Source: Salinivirgaceae bacterium
Lineage (GTDB): Bacteria > Bacteroidota > Bacteroidia > Bacteroidales > SZUA-534
Assembly: GCA_017617355.1 (NCBI GenBank)
Contig: JAFZWI010000106.1
Coordinates: 1 to 33,700 of the forward strand
Direction of reading: 5' to 3'
Length of the DNA stretch: 33,700 bases
A program made the translations under genes and the position numbers. Shown here one piece after another: positions 11,186 through 17,924 of the stretch (position 1 is its first letter; every line of letters starts with the position of its first letter). The notes under the pieces are model-generated. The model was not told where the DNA came from. It searched no databases and saw only the letters and a program-made list of their open reading frames with translations.

Positions 11186-11244
11186 TCCAACGCCCAATAC
11201 CCAACACCAAACACCAAACACCAAACACCAAATCACCAAATCAC
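11186..11244. repeat. Degenerate 7-bp tandem repeat (CCAAACA) abutting the DUF3237 stop codon
   Basis: From 11201 the units read CCAACA, CCAAACA (three times) and CCAAATCA (twice), preceded by more diverged CCAACG/CCCAATA units. The array ends at the TGA of the DUF3237 gene, so it occupies the whole start of that gene's 3' region, where a terminator would be expected and none is seen. Confidence 0.8.
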
Positions 11245-11771
11245 AACACTCTCCAAACGCGAAGACTGATGCCTTCGGGAGTGAAACCGCCCGGTTTGCA
11301 AAGGAAAAGCGAGTTGTTGAGCCAATTGTACTTGCTGTCGCTAGGCGCTTCAAATTTTGGCGCGCAGCGGAAGTAGAAGCTCGGTTTGCCATCAGCGTCC
11401 TTGCCGGTTACAATCAGGCCGCAGTTGCGGATGTGGATGAAGACGCCGTCGTCGGTTTTGATTGAGTAGATGGCCTCAATCTCGTTGCGGCCTTTGGCTT
11501 GATCAACAAGCTGATAATCAGCGCCGCCTTCAAGCACGGTACCTTTCATATTCGGGCCCTCGAAAGTGCCACCAGTAATCGGGATAACCACTCGGCTGCC
11601 GTGGGCGGTCTGCCCGACAGTGTAGGTCTGGCCTAATTTCACGTGCAGTTCGCACACAAACTCAAGCGTTGGGGTATCGTCGGCCGGTGTGGTTTGAGCT
11701 GGTTGCGCCTTAGCCGGCATAAAAGCCGCCAGCGTCAGAGCTATTGCGGCAAAAATGTTCTTTTTATTCAT
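11241..11771 (-). CDS. Secreted DUF3237 (UPF0311) family protein
   Basis: A 176-residue protein with a signal peptide (about residues 1-22, ending AKAQ). The rest matches the DUF3237 pattern: LEFVCELHVKLGQ, then RVVIPITGGTFEGP, GTVLEGGADYQ and a terminal LFLCKPGGF / VWRV-type end. The family forms a small beta-barrel of unknown function; I do not assign an activity. It starts 42 bp after the sod stop on the same strand, with neither a terminator nor a recognisable promoter between them, so it is probably co-transcribed with sod. Export of a DUF3237 protein is worth noting, since the core domain needs no signal peptide. Confidence 0.8.
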   Translation of the reverse strand: MNKKNIFAAIALTLAAFMPAKAQPAQTTPADDTPTLEFVCELHVKLGQTYTVGQTAHGSRVVIPITGGTFEGPNMKGTVLEGGADYQLVDQAKGRNEIEAIYSIKTDDGVFIHIRNCGLIVTGKDADGKPSFYFRCAPKFEAPSDSKYNWLNNSLFLCKPGGFTPEGISLRVWRVL

Positions 11772-11813
11772 AATTGTATATTATTAAAAATTAACATCTT
11801 ACTGACTATCATC

Positions 11814-12419
11814 CTAACTGTTGAATCTTTCCTCAATCACTTTCCAGTCGATAATGCTCCAAAGAGCTTTCAGGTGGCCGGCACGAGCGTTACGGTAGTC
11901 AATGTAATAAGCGTGCTCCCAAACATCGAAAGTGAGAAGTGGTCTCAAATTGGCTGTTACCGGATTGCCGGCATTCACCTCCTGTGTAATTACCAGTTTG
12001 CCATTGGCATCGGCTGAGAGCCAAACCCAACCAGACCCGAACAGAGACACTCCCTTAGCCTCGAATTCGGCTTTAAACTTATCGAAACTGCCGAACGTGC
12101 TGTCGATAGCGGCTGCAATTTTACCCATGGGCGCATTGTCTTCCTTTGGTGCCTTAAATTGCTGAAAATAAAGCGTATGGTTCAGAACCTGCCCAGCATT
12201 GTTGAATATGCCGCCCGACGACTGCCGTACAATATCTTCGAGTGTTGAATTCTCGAATCCGCTGCCGTGCAGAGCCGCGTTCAGATTGTTTACATAGGCC
12301 TGCAAGTGCTTGCCGTAATGATACTCAAAAGTCTCGCCGCTAATGACCGGCGACAAATCGTTTGCGCCGTATGCAAGCTGCGGCATCAGGAATTTTCCGT
12401 CGTGTTGGATAATTGACAT
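11814..12419 (-). CDS. sodB: Iron/manganese superoxide dismutase
   Basis: A 201-residue cytoplasmic enzyme that converts superoxide to peroxide and oxygen. Metal ligands are H34 (EYHYGKH), H81 (LNHTLY), D165 and H169 (DVWEHAYYIDYRN). Q77 in FNNAGQVLNH is the second-sphere Gln position of Fe-type or cambialistic enzymes; Mn-type enzymes have Gly there. The start at 12419 gives the normal family length; the open frame upstream to 12533 is not conserved-looking and lies beyond the promoter. A textbook Bacteroidetes promoter lies at 12443-12472. The gene is followed by DUF3237, probably in the same transcript. The exact metal preference cannot be read from sequence alone. Confidence 0.95.
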   Translation of the reverse strand: MSIIQHDGKFLMPQLAYGANDLSPVISGETFEYHYGKHLQAYVNNLNAALHGSGFENSTLEDIVRQSSGGIFNNAGQVLNHTLYFQQFKAPKEDNAPMGKIAAAIDSTFGSFDKFKAEFEAKGVSLFGSGWVWLSADANGKLVITQEVNAGNPVTANLRPLLTFDVWEHAYYIDYRNARAGHLKALWSIIDWKVIEERFNS

Positions 12420-12442
12420 AGTTTGATGTTTTAAAATATTCT

Positions 12443-12472
12443 CAAAGATAACGTAGAAAGCACAATTGCAAA
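12443..12472 (-). promoter_or_regulatory. Bacteroidetes promoter of sod
   Basis: Read on the minus strand: TTTG (12472-12469), 18 nt, then TATCTTTG (12450-12443). Both elements match the TTTG / TAnnTTTG consensus perfectly with allowed spacing. The sod start codon is 23 bp downstream. Confidence 0.8.
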
Positions 12473-12486
12473 CAGAATACGCCACA

Positions 12487-12517
12487 AAAAAGCTCCAAAC
12501 GTTTCTGAATGGAGCTG
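12487..12517 (-). terminator. Second hairpin with T-run between the acyl-CoA ligase gene and sod
   Basis: Arms AGCTCCA (12492-12498) and TGGAGCT (12511-12517) pair perfectly. On the minus strand the stem is followed by TTTTTTG. It lies just upstream of the sod promoter, so it would insulate sod from readthrough. Confidence 0.6.
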
Positions 12518-12534
12518 AAAAATCGTCAAGCATA

Positions 12535-12560
12535 AAAAAAGAGGCTTTTGGCCTCTTTTC
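12535..12560 (-). terminator. Rho-independent terminator of the acyl-CoA ligase gene
   Basis: GAGGC (12541-12545) pairs with GCCTC (12551-12555), extended by A/T pairs on both sides. On the minus strand it ends in a long T-run. It is 23 bp after the ligase stop codon. Confidence 0.88.
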
Positions 12561-12582
12561 GTTTATGTTTAACCATTATAAA

Positions 12583-14211
12583 TCAATTGTATAAATAACG
12601 CTTTATACTCTTTTTCGGTGTTTTGACAAACTCTTCGTTTTGAAGCTCTATTTTCGAGATAGCCATATAATTAGGCATCTGTTTGTTCAGTTCTTTCTGA
12701 TTCTTTTCGAACTCTGCCATAACTGTTTCCAGTGTAAGTCCGTCTTTTTCAGCCCTCTCAAGGTCTGGAACGATGAGTGCGTGCAACTTGCCAGCACGTT
12801 CTACAACCAACGACTCCATTACATATGGCAGACTATTCAATTGTGTTTCAATCTCTTCAGGATAGATATTCTGACCAGAAGCACCAAGAATCATATTCTT
12901 GCAACGGCCTTTCAATGTAAGATATCCGTCAGCTGACAAAGTGCCTGTGTCGCCGGTCTTCAGCCAGCCGTCCTCATCAAAAGTAGCGGCAGTAGCCTCT
13001 GGATTCTTGTAATAGCCCATCATCACGTTGGTTCCTTTAACCAGAACTTCGCCTTCAATATGCATCGGGTCAGGACTATCGATTCGGATTTGGCAGCGGC
13101 GGATTGGATAACCGCAGCTGAACTTGCGGGCTGTATCCCAAGGAGCATAAGAGATGATTGGTGCGCACTCAGTCATACCATAACCAACAGTGTAGCGGAA
13201 ACCGATGCGATTCAAGAAACTCTCAACCTCTTTGTTAAGAGCGGCACCGCCTATAATCACTTCGTAGAAATTGTTACCGAAGGCTTCTTCAAGTTCTTTA
13301 CGAACCTTGCTGTAAACAATGCGGCGCAGTCCCGGAACGCTCAACAGGAATTTCGGCAATCCCTTGCTGATAGCCGGTTTTATCTTAGCCTTGTAAATCT
13401 TCTCGATAATCAGCGGAACAACAACAACCAACCGTGGTCTGATTTCGGCAAAAGCCTGAACCAAAACTTGTGGCGAAGGCATCTTAACCAAGAATGTGAT
13501 GTGGCAACCACTGGCAAATTCGGTCAAGAACTCGAATGCCAGTCCGTAGGCATGGGCCAATGGCAAGAACGAAATCACTCTATCGCCCACTTTGAACGGA
13601 ATAACCTCTACGCCGAATTCAACGTTTGTAGCATAGTTGCCATGTGTCAGCATCACGCCTTTTGAGTGTCCCGAAGTACCTGATGTATAGCTGATTGTGC
13701 AAAGTGTGTCGTGCAAAAAGTGACGAAGGTTGAAGCTTTCTTTATCAATATCAATATCGTTGAGCATAAAATCAGCAAAAGCCGCCTCAACTTTTTTATC
13801 TGTTGTATGAAGAATTCTGAAATCGTCGAGAGAGATAAAACCTCTGATTTTCGGGAATTTAGCAATGTCCATTTTGTTGAAGATGTTGTCAGAAACAAAC
13901 ATCAGAATGGCGTCGGAATGATTGACAGTGTTCTCGACATCAGAAATCGAAAAATCTTGAAGCAATGGAACTGAAACCGTACCGTATGACACTGTAGCCA
14001 AATAAGTTACAGCCCAATTGACATTGTTGCGGCCAATTTGCACCACCTTCTGTCCGTCGGTAATTCCGCACGCAGCATAAGCATTGTGCATTTTCTTAAT
14101 CATTTTACCGACTTGGCCGTATGTAAGCGGCTCTTCGCGATAGTTGCTGATTGCTGGCAGGTCCCAGTTCTTTTTGATTGATTTTTCGAAAAATTCAACA
14201 AATGTTAACAT
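12583..14211 (-). CDS. AMP-forming long-chain acyl-CoA ligase (synthetase)
   Basis: A 542-residue ANL-superfamily enzyme that activates a fatty acid to acyl-AMP and then acyl-CoA. Seen motifs: P-loop YTSGTSGHSKG (175-185), YGMTECAP (344-351), TGD (419-421), and KGRCKNMILGASGQNIYPEEIE (434-455). The C-terminal A10 region reads TPKKSIKR, where the usual catalytic TGK Lys aligns with Ser535; neighbouring lysines K533/K534 may substitute. The start at 14211 (MLTFVEFFEK) is favoured over an upstream in-frame start because the extension has no family similarity. It is divergent from the kinase gene, with 161 bp between. An inverted repeat (CGGAAAA 14233-14239 / TTTTCCG 14259-14265) lies in its leader. 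Chain-length preference is not deducible. Confidence 0.92.
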   Translation of the reverse strand: MLTFVEFFEKSIKKNWDLPAISNYREEPLTYGQVGKMIKKMHNAYAACGITDGQKVVQIGRNNVNWAVTYLATVSYGTVSVPLLQDFSISDVENTVNHSDAILMFVSDNIFNKMDIAKFPKIRGFISLDDFRILHTTDKKVEAAFADFMLNDIDIDKESFNLRHFLHDTLCTISYTSGTSGHSKGVMLTHGNYATNVEFGVEVIPFKVGDRVISFLPLAHAYGLAFEFLTEFASGCHITFLVKMPSPQVLVQAFAEIRPRLVVVVPLIIEKIYKAKIKPAISKGLPKFLLSVPGLRRIVYSKVRKELEEAFGNNFYEVIIGGAALNKEVESFLNRIGFRYTVGYGMTECAPIISYAPWDTARKFSCGYPIRRCQIRIDSPDPMHIEGEVLVKGTNVMMGYYKNPEATAATFDEDGWLKTGDTGTLSADGYLTLKGRCKNMILGASGQNIYPEEIETQLNSLPYVMESLVVERAGKLHALIVPDLERAEKDGLTLETVMAEFEKNQKELNKQMPNYMAISKIELQNEEFVKTPKKSIKRYLYN

Positions 14212-14338
14212 ATAATTTGTTTTTAGTTGCCACGGAAAATGCAAAAAGCATACCAAACTTTTCCGCGGCTATGCGAAAAAAGATGTTTTTCGTTGGAAAA
14301 AACTGTGTTTCAGGGCGCTTCTAATCGCCCAAGTAAGT

Positions 14339-14346
14339 TATTTTTG
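14339..14346 (+). promoter_or_regulatory. Bacteroidetes -7 box for the kinase gene
   Basis: TATTTTTG matches TAnnTTTG, 26 bp before the ATG at 14373. No good -33 element is seen. The in-frame TTG at 14361 would fall almost at the transcription start, which supports the ATG. Confidence 0.45.
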
Positions 14347-14372
14347 CAGAAAAAGAAAGATTGATAACTGAA

Positions 14373-15191
14373 ATGAGAATAATTGTTGAAGCCGGCGGAA
14401 CCAAGTGCAAATGGGGGCTTACAGGCAGCCGGACACGCACAATAGAGACTATTGGATTCAACCCGAATTGCGGACACACCGACGGATTGTTAGGTATAGC
14501 TCAAGCTGTTGCCGAAGTTGCTGAAAATGAAGTGGAATCGGTGCTTTATTTTGGTGCCGGATGCGGAAACAGGCAAAATCAGGAATTGGTGTGCGACACA
14601 TTAAGTAAGGTTTTCGCCAACGCAACAATAAAAGTTTGCTCCGATTTGGAAGGTGCTGCAATAGCTCTGTTTGGCCGTGAGCACGGCATTGCCGCCATTT
14701 TGGGAACAGGCGCGTCAGCCGGTGTTTACAATGGCTGCAACATAATACAACAAGCTCCGTCATTAGGTTATCTTTTAGGTGATGAAGGTAGCGGCGCTTA
14801 TCTTGGGAAAACTCTGATTCAAAAAGTATTACGCAGCGAATTATCTGATGAGATTTGCCGCAAATTCTGGGATTTTGCAAAATCGACACCTTCGGAACTG
14901 ATACATAATATATATATGTCAGCTTCAGCCAACAGCCTTCTTGCAAGTTTTGCCCCGTTTTTAAGCGAAAATATTGGCAACGAACAAATCAAAGCAATCG
15001 TCACCAACGGAATTGCCGAATTCGACAAAAAGCATATCAAAGTACTGAACCACACCGATTTGCCATTAGGCTTTGTTGGCGGCATAGCACACCAATTCAG
15101 CGATATGCTAAAGCACCATTTTAGCAACCAAGGATTTGAGATAAAAATACTGAAAGACGCCTATAGCGAGCTTATGAAAAACTCCATTTAA
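14373..15191 (+). CDS. BadF/BadG-family sugar kinase, N-acetylglucosamine-kinase-like
   Basis: A 272-residue ASKHA-fold kinase with no signal peptide, so cytoplasmic. Motifs: phosphate-1 loop EAGGTKCKWG (6-15), candidate catalytic D91 in CSDLEGAA, phosphate-2 loop GTGASAG (111-117), GDEGSGAYLG (136-145) and the adenosine loop GGIAHQF (236-242). By family it phosphorylates an amino sugar such as GlcNAc or MurNAc during cell-wall or glycan recycling; the substrate cannot be fixed from sequence. The start is the ATG at 14373, which gives MRIIVEAGGTK directly. The gene converges on kdsA with only 14 bp between the stop codons and no obvious terminator. Confidence 0.85.
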   Translation: MRIIVEAGGTKCKWGLTGSRTRTIETIGFNPNCGHTDGLLGIAQAVAEVAENEVESVLYFGAGCGNRQNQELVCDTLSKVFANATIKVCSDLEGAAIALFGREHGIAAILGTGASAGVYNGCNIIQQAPSLGYLLGDEGSGAYLGKTLIQKVLRSELSDEICRKFWDFAKSTPSELIHNIYMSASANSLLASFAPFLSENIGNEQIKAIVTNGIAEFDKKHIKVLNHTDLPLGFVGGIAHQFSDMLKHHFSNQGFEIKILKDAYSELMKNSI

Positions 15192-15205
15192 GGAGCCCTA
15201 CTCTA

Positions 15206-16024
15206 TTATATGCCCGATACAACTTTCCGTATGGCAACCAATTTAACGAGCAAATCTTCGAGATAATCAAGCTTCAGCATATTTGCGCCGTCGGATTTTG
15301 CAACCGAGGGATTGGGGTGCGTCTCTAGGAAAATGCCGTCAACGCCGACTGCCACACCAGCTTTGGCAACGGTTTCAATCAAATCGGGGCGGCCACCAGT
15401 AACACCCGAAGCCTGATTAGGCTGTTGAAGCGAATGTGTGATATCAAGTATCACAGGATAGCCAAACTTCTGCATTTCAGGTATTCCACGATAATCAATA
15501 ATCAAATCGCCATAGCCGAACATTGTGCCACGGTCGGTGAGCATAACATTCGAATTTCCGCTATCGACAACCTTCTGTGCTGCAAACCGCATAGCTTCCG
15601 GCGCAAGGAATTGTCCCTTTTTGATATTCACAATCTTGCCCGTCTTTGCCGCTGCCTCAAGCAAATCTGTCTGACGGCACAAAAAAGCCGGAATCTGCAG
15701 AATATCAACATATTCGGCAGCCATTGCAGCCTCATCGGCTGAATGGATATCTGTTACAATGGGCACTTGCAAATCGGTACGGACACGACGAAGCAACTCC
15801 AACGCCTCACGGTCACCAATGCCTGTAAAACTGTCGATGCGGCTGCGGTTGGCCTTGCGGTACGACGCCTTGAACACAAACGGTATCTTCAGTTTATCGG
15901 TTATGCGCTTGATAGTTTCGGCTGTCTGATAGAGCATTTCTTCGCCCTCAACAACACACGGCCCGGCCAAAAGGAAGAAATTTCCGCTGTCGGTATTCTT
16001 TATAAATGGTATCGATTCTATCAT
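15206..16024 (-). CDS. kdsA: 3-deoxy-8-phosphooctulonate synthase (KDO8P synthase)
   Basis: A 272-residue cytoplasmic enzyme that condenses arabinose-5-phosphate with phosphoenolpyruvate in the Kdo branch of lipid A/LPS synthesis. Signature stretches: FKASYRKANRSRIDSF, TDIHS, QIPAFLCRQTDLL, NIKKGQFLAP, DRGTMFGYGDL, DITHSLQQPN and LETHPNP. C23 (AGPC), H197, E234 and D245 occupy the four metal-ligand positions known from the Aquifex enzyme, so this looks like the metal-dependent class rather than the E. coli class, which has Asn in place of the Cys. The gene stands alone here, without kdsB, kdsC or kdsD neighbours. A -7 box (TATATTTG) is at 16044-16051. Confidence 0.95.
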   Translation of the reverse strand: MIESIPFIKNTDSGNFFLLAGPCVVEGEEMLYQTAETIKRITDKLKIPFVFKASYRKANRSRIDSFTGIGDREALELLRRVRTDLQVPIVTDIHSADEAAMAAEYVDILQIPAFLCRQTDLLEAAAKTGKIVNIKKGQFLAPEAMRFAAQKVVDSGNSNVMLTDRGTMFGYGDLIIDYRGIPEMQKFGYPVILDITHSLQQPNQASGVTGGRPDLIETVAKAGVAVGVDGIFLETHPNPSVAKSDGANMLKLDYLEDLLVKLVAIRKVVSGI

Positions 16025-16043
16025 AATTATTGATTTTGAATGA

Positions 16044-16051
16044 CAAATATA
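16044..16051 (-). promoter_or_regulatory. Bacteroidetes -7 box for kdsA
   Basis: On the minus strand this reads TATATTTG, a perfect TAnnTTTG match, 19 bp before the kdsA start codon. The -33 element is not evident. Confidence 0.5.
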
Positions 16052-16159
16052 AGGTGTGTTCTAAATAATCACCGGTTTTGCGGTAATTTTTTAAGCCGAA
16101 ACAACCAATGTCAGAGTAAAAAATCAACCTAATGCAAAACGTCAAGTCCGATAAGTTGA

Positions 16160-16167
16160 TATATTTG
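16160..16167 (+). promoter_or_regulatory. Bacteroidetes -7 box for the esterase unit
   Basis: TATATTTG matches TAnnTTTG, 35 bp before the ATG at 16203, and is divergent from the kdsA box about 110 bp away. No TTTG is seen at the -33 distance. Confidence 0.5.
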
Positions 16168-16202
16168 AGTTGTTTTTAAACATCGACAAAAACATCAACA
16201 AT

Positions 16203-16847
16203 ATGAAACACAACATTTTATTTGCTGCCATAGTCGCATTTGCGTTTAGTGCGTGCGGCGGCAACGAGCAAATTAAGGTGGCCTGCATCGGCGACAGCAT
16301 AACCGAAGGCCACGGCATCACCATTCAGAGCGAAGACGGATACCCGGTGGTTCTAAACCAAATTTTGGGCAACGGCTATAGCGTGCAGAACTGCGGCAAA
16401 AGCGGCACTACAATGCAAAAAAGAGCCGACTACCCGTATTGGATTTGCAAAGAGTTTTCGAACGCTATGGCGCTCAACGCCGACATTGTGGTTATCAAAC
16501 TTGGCACAAACGACACGAAGCCGCAGAACTGGAATGCAGACAGATTCAAAGCTGACTATCAGTCGCTTATCGACACTTTAAAGTCCGACGGACGCAATCC
16601 GCAGATTTTTGTCTGCACCCCCGCTCCCGCTTTCAGCCACGGTTGGGGCATAAACGACTCAGTGATTGTAGCGGGTGTAATTCCGGCCGTAACCGAAATT
16701 GCCAAAGCAAACAATTTGACAATAATCGACTTGCACACTGAATTGGCCGACAAAAAAGAATACTTTGCTGTTGACGGCATCCACCCCGATGAGGCCGGAG
16801 CCGCATATATGGCCGAAATTATCGCAAAAGCAATCAAGAAAGACTAA
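16203..16847 (+). CDS. SGNH/GDSL-family esterase lipoprotein
   Basis: A 214-residue protein. The start at 16203 yields the lipoprotein signal MKHNILFAAIVAFAFSAC, with lipidated C18; an upstream in-frame start at 16170 would bury this signal and lie almost at the promoter. SGNH blocks: GDSIT with nucleophile S32, G65 in CGKSG, GTND with N103, and D191-GIH194 near the C-terminus. The family removes acyl, often acetyl, groups from sugars or lipids. Next to an acetyl-esterase-like gene and near two xylanases, an O-deacetylase acting on plant polysaccharide is a reasonable inference. The next gene follows after 18 bp, so the two form an operon. Confidence 0.88.
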   Translation: MKHNILFAAIVAFAFSACGGNEQIKVACIGDSITEGHGITIQSEDGYPVVLNQILGNGYSVQNCGKSGTTMQKRADYPYWICKEFSNAMALNADIVVIKLGTNDTKPQNWNADRFKADYQSLIDTLKSDGRNPQIFVCTPAPAFSHGWGINDSVIVAGVIPAVTEIAKANNLTIIDLHTELADKKEYFAVDGIHPDEAGAAYMAEIIAKAIKKD

Positions 16848-16865
16848 CTTAAAAATAATAACACA

Positions 16866-17822
16866 ATGAAAACCACTATTTTAACAGCCGCCACAGCCAT
16901 ATGTCTGACTATTGGCGGAACGCAAATGGCAAACGCACAATTCCCGGGAATGCCGGCACCAAAGGAACCTCAAAAAATCATCAAACTATGGGACGGGAAA
17001 ATACCCGGAGCTAAGAATATCGATGAAAATAAACCCGATGAGGTTGGCACAAACTCATTTTTTGCAAGAGATGTTAAAGTGCCGTCGATAGCCTACTATC
17101 CTGCCGATGAAAACCCGACGGGCACGGCTGTGGTTGTCTGCCCTGGCGGCGGTTATGCCGGCCTGACCTACACATTTGAAGGCGTGAGCCAGGCTACGTG
17201 GCTCAACTCTATCGGCATTTCAGCCTTTGTACTGCGCTATCGTCTGCCAAATGATGAGTTTATGGAGAAACGCTGCGACGGACCGCTACAGGACGCTCAA
17301 CAGGCTGTCCGCTATGTCCGCAGCCATGCCAAAGAATATGGCATCAACCCCGACCACATAGGCATTATGGGATTCTCTGCGGGCGGCCATTTGGCTTCTG
17401 TAGCATCAACACACTTCAACGACGAAGTTTACAAACCAGCTGAAAATGTGAGCGCACGCCCCGATTTTGCTGTGCTTATATACCCTGTCATCACTATGGA
17501 ACCGAGCTATACTCACTCAGGCTCTCGCGAAGCGCTCATCGGCCTTGACGCTGACCAAGCATTGACCGACCGATTCTCGAGCGAGAAACAGGTTACAAAA
17601 GAGACTCCTCCGGCATTCCTCGTTCACGCTCTCGACGACAATCTTGTGCCTTACGCAAACAGCATCAGTTATGCCAACGCAATGCGTGAGAAAGGCGTTG
17701 AGTGCGAACTGCACCTCTATGCCCGCGGCGACCACGGTTTGCGCGCAAAGCCAAACGAGACTCAATCGTTCTGGCACGACGCCTGCGAGAAATGGCTTCG
17801 AATGAATGGGTGGACGAAGTAA
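16866..17822 (+). CDS. Secreted alpha/beta-hydrolase, acetyl(xylan)esterase-like
   Basis: A 318-residue protein with a signal peptide (about residues 1-24, ending ANAQ). The fold belongs to the BD-FAE / Aes type: oxyanion motif CPGGGYAGL (92-100), nucleophile S171 in GFSAGGHLAS, acid D258 in HALDDNLVP and base H290 in GDHGL. The usual partners of this family deacetylate xylan or xylo-oligosaccharides. It is the second gene of a two-gene unit with the SGNH lipoprotein, and a terminator follows. Both products enter the envelope, which fits sequential removal of acyl groups. A general carboxylesterase remains possible. Confidence 0.88.
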   Translation: MKTTILTAATAICLTIGGTQMANAQFPGMPAPKEPQKIIKLWDGKIPGAKNIDENKPDEVGTNSFFARDVKVPSIAYYPADENPTGTAVVVCPGGGYAGLTYTFEGVSQATWLNSIGISAFVLRYRLPNDEFMEKRCDGPLQDAQQAVRYVRSHAKEYGINPDHIGIMGFSAGGHLASVASTHFNDEVYKPAENVSARPDFAVLIYPVITMEPSYTHSGSREALIGLDADQALTDRFSSEKQVTKETPPAFLVHALDDNLVPYANSISYANAMREKGVECELHLYARGDHGLRAKPNETQSFWHDACEKWLRMNGWTK

Positions 17823-17823
17823 G

Positions 17824-17840
17824 TTGAATTCAGAATTCAA
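17824..17840. repeat. 17-nt palindrome TTGAATTC-A-GAATTCAA
   Basis: The 8-bp arms are perfect reverse complements around a single A, immediately after the esterase stop codon and just before the terminator. It may only add to the 3' structure of the mRNA; no T-run follows it directly. Confidence 0.5.
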
Positions 17841-17852
17841 AGTTTAGAATTG

Positions 17853-17888
17853 GCCGGAAGAGTTTGAAAATTCTTCTGGCTTTTTTTT
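17853..17888 (+). terminator. Rho-independent terminator of the esterase unit
   Basis: GCCGGAAGA (17853-17861) pairs with TCTTCTGGC (17872-17880) with one G/T wobble, followed by eight T (17881-17888). It separates the esterase operon from mnmE. Confidence 0.88.
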
Positions 17889-17900
17889 GTGTATCAATGT

Positions 17901-17908
17901 TATCTTTG
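17901..17908 (+). promoter_or_regulatory. Bacteroidetes -7 box for mnmE
   Basis: TATCTTTG is a perfect TAnnTTTG match, 16 bp before the ATG at 17925, implying a very short leader. The upstream T-tract of the terminator occupies the -33 region. Confidence 0.45.
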
Positions 17909-17924
17909 CGGAAAATTTGAACTA

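Noticed and set aside
11088-11244. CRISPR array
   Set aside because: The units are 7-8 bp and contiguous, without 25-40 bp repeats or unique spacers.
14313-14330. Degenerate second copy of the 20-bp palindrome (GGGCG...CGCCC upstream of the kinase gene)
   Set aside because: Only the 5-bp arms pair and the shared core is short; similarity is not above chance.
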